A stretch of DNA of 15,938 bases from the NCBI GenBank assembly GCA_036389105.1, contig DASVQK010000170.1, positions 1 to 15,938 on the forward strand, written 5' to 3'. The notes under the pieces were generated by a model. That model saw nothing but the letters and a program-made list of their open reading frames with translations. It was not told the origin of the DNA and did no database searches. Each line of letters starts with the position of its first letter. The stretch's first letter is position 1. A program made the position numbers and the translations under genes. Shown one piece after another: positions 14,367 through 15,938 of the stretch. The stretch is from AC-37 sp036389105 (GTDB taxonomy: Bacteria > Actinomycetota > Thermoleophilia > Solirubrobacterales > Thermoleophilaceae).

Positions 14367-15938
<1,572 letters not shown>

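Overview
The window is very GC-rich, with Shine-Dalgarno-led genes, several GTG starts and many secreted or membrane-anchored proteins with arginine-rich Ig-like tails. This suggests a high-GC actinobacterium. The tail style recalls Thermoleophilia/Solirubrobacterales, but that is an impression rather than a demonstration. I see nine complete or nearly complete genes and one gene cut by the right edge. There is no tRNA, rRNA, CRISPR array, transposase or phage gene.

Left part (1-6808): a secreted DUF3089-type serine hydrolase runs off the left edge on the minus strand. It is divergent from a secreted PQQ-type beta-propeller protein on the plus strand. After a tandem-hairpin terminator comes a penicillin-acylase-family Ntn hydrolase. 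Thirty bases downstream lies a protein-glutaminase-like deamidase with an intact Cys/His/Asp triad. Its most unusual feature is a tryptophan-rich stretch (11 Trp in 20 residues, resembling indolicidin) between an unrecognised N-terminal domain and the catalytic domain.

Middle part (6809-10000): two minus-strand genes encode a membrane-anchored zinc-metalloprotease-like protein (HEAGH...H motif) and a secreted protein of unknown function with an Ig-like tail. The stop codons of the deamidase and the metalloprotease-like gene abut without a spacer base.

Right part (10041-15938): this is the edge of a polyketide gene cluster. A DUF1702 gene (E5 type) is divergent from a CRTAC1/ASPIC-UnbV gene (E3 type), which is followed without a gap by an RnfD-like UnbU membrane protein gene (E4 type). 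These three families are the accessory trio known from enediyne warhead clusters. However, the PKS that follows begins with a docking helix and a classical modular, cis-AT-style ketosynthase, not with an enediyne PKSE start. Either the PKSE lies outside the window or the trio works here with a modular assembly line. The E5/E3 intergenic region carries a strong dyad, paired TACCCC boxes, a plausible sigma-70 promoter and a leader hairpin. A hairpin also covers part of the PKS ribosome binding site.

The best candidates for an undescribed system are (1) the E3/E4/E5 trio coupled to a modular PKS and (2) the Trp-rich protein deamidase next to a penicillin-acylase-like hydrolase.
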